From contig NZ_JACVUP010000025.1 of the NCBI RefSeq assembly GCF_016625195.1, positions 1 to 62,536 of the forward strand: DNA of 62,536 bases, given 5' to 3'. The notes below the pieces were generated by a model, which saw only the letters and a program-made list of their open reading frames with translations, was not told the origin of the DNA and did not search any database. A program made the translations under genes and the position numbers. Positions 62,395-62,536 of the stretch are shown in pieces (the stretch's first letter is position 1; each line of letters opens with the position of its first letter). Origin of the DNA: Erwinia sp. S63. Lineage in GTDB: Bacteria; Pseudomonadota; Gammaproteobacteria; Enterobacterales; Enterobacteriaceae.

Positions 62395-62536
62395 ACCGAG
62401 CCGAACCTGAACCCCCCGCGCCCCTCTCCGCCAGGACCCGCGCCGTACCTGCACCCCGGTTGCCCCCCACTGACCAGCCGCCGCCGCCCCGCCCCGGGGG
62501 GCGGGGAGGGGGTTTAGGGGGTTGGTTGGATTGTGT
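62395..62536. repeat. strand-asymmetric C-rich then G-rich tract with G-quadruplex potential
   Basis: C-rich to about 62495, then G6-C-G4-A-G5-TTTA-G5 at 62496-62521. CCCCGCCCC / GGGGCGGGG also forms a 9-bp hairpin. Very unlike the surrounding sequence. Confidence 0.75.

Noticed and set aside
1..62536. CRISPR array, tRNA, rRNA
   Set aside because: No regular spacer-repeat pattern and no tRNA or rRNA sequence was seen on either strand.

Overview
The window looks like part of a large conjugative element, most likely a plasmid (or an ICE-derived plasmid), from an Enterobacterales bacterium of the Pantoea/Erwinia/Enterobacter kind. This is inferred from E. coli-type LexA and Zur boxes, an IS4 copy with high similarity to the E. 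coli element, F/I-plasmid-style leading-region genes, and gene families typical of plant-associated enterobacteria (KdgM-type porin, RND efflux with several regulators). No chromosomal core genes, rRNA or tRNA were seen.

Layout. (1) 0-6.9 kb is a leading-region-like segment: an umuDC operon with a LexA box (umuC is broken at the window edge), a membrane protein, a tyrosine recombinase, three small unknown genes, a 5'-truncated ssb and a DUF4160/DUF2442 pair. A ~165-bp structured repeat occurs twice here and a hairpin leader occurs before two of the small genes. (2) 6.9-8.3 kb is a complete IS4 element with a 12-bp target duplication, sitting inside the loop of a rho-independent terminator. 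(3) 8.4-15.1 kb, 29.6-37.8 kb and 57.1-61.8 kb are three blocks of a GI/PFGI-1-type conjugative type IV secretion system: PilL N-terminal lipoprotein, TIGR03759, lytic transglycosylase, TIGR03765, a membrane-anchored nuclease-fold protein, TraD and TIGR03747; then RAQPRD, TIGR03758, 03745, 03750, 03746, 03749, 03752, 03751 and VirB4 (TIGR03744); then TIGR03757, TraU (03756), 03755, a small membrane protein, TraG and an antiparallel DUF3742-like gene. Each block is preceded 73-77 nt upstream by the same short element.

(4) The first cargo region, 15.1-29.5 kb, separates blocks 1 and 2. It holds a dead IS110-family element, a TetR gene with an 11-bp palindrome, a MITE-like hairpin element, a divergent TetR/RND efflux locus followed by UspA, TetR and Rob-like genes, a membrane protein, and a group II intron that splits an SRAP (yedK/HMCES-like) gene whose 3' end is also lost. 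(5) The second cargo region, 37.8-56.8 kb, separates blocks 2 and 3 and is a zinc-acquisition island. It carries zinT, its own zur-like regulator, aztABCD, a KdgM-type porin with a peptide/opine-type ABC importer and an FAD oxidoreductase, a SmtB-like zinc sensor with a histidine-rich tandem-repeat protein, a ZnuD-like TonB receptor, and an EamA exporter-like protein. Four Zur boxes lie in front of zinT, aztA, the porin operon and the TonB receptor.

How it fits together. The element moves by its own mating machinery, although relaxase and oriT are outside the window. Its cargo lies at the junctions between transfer operons, so transfer transcription units stay intact. The zinc island appears to combine a free-zinc route (TonB receptor, ZinT/AztD, AztABC) with a second Zur-controlled route (porin, SBP family 5 ABC importer, FAD enzyme). 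I propose that the second route imports and oxidises an organic zinc chelate; this is the strongest candidate for an undescribed system here.
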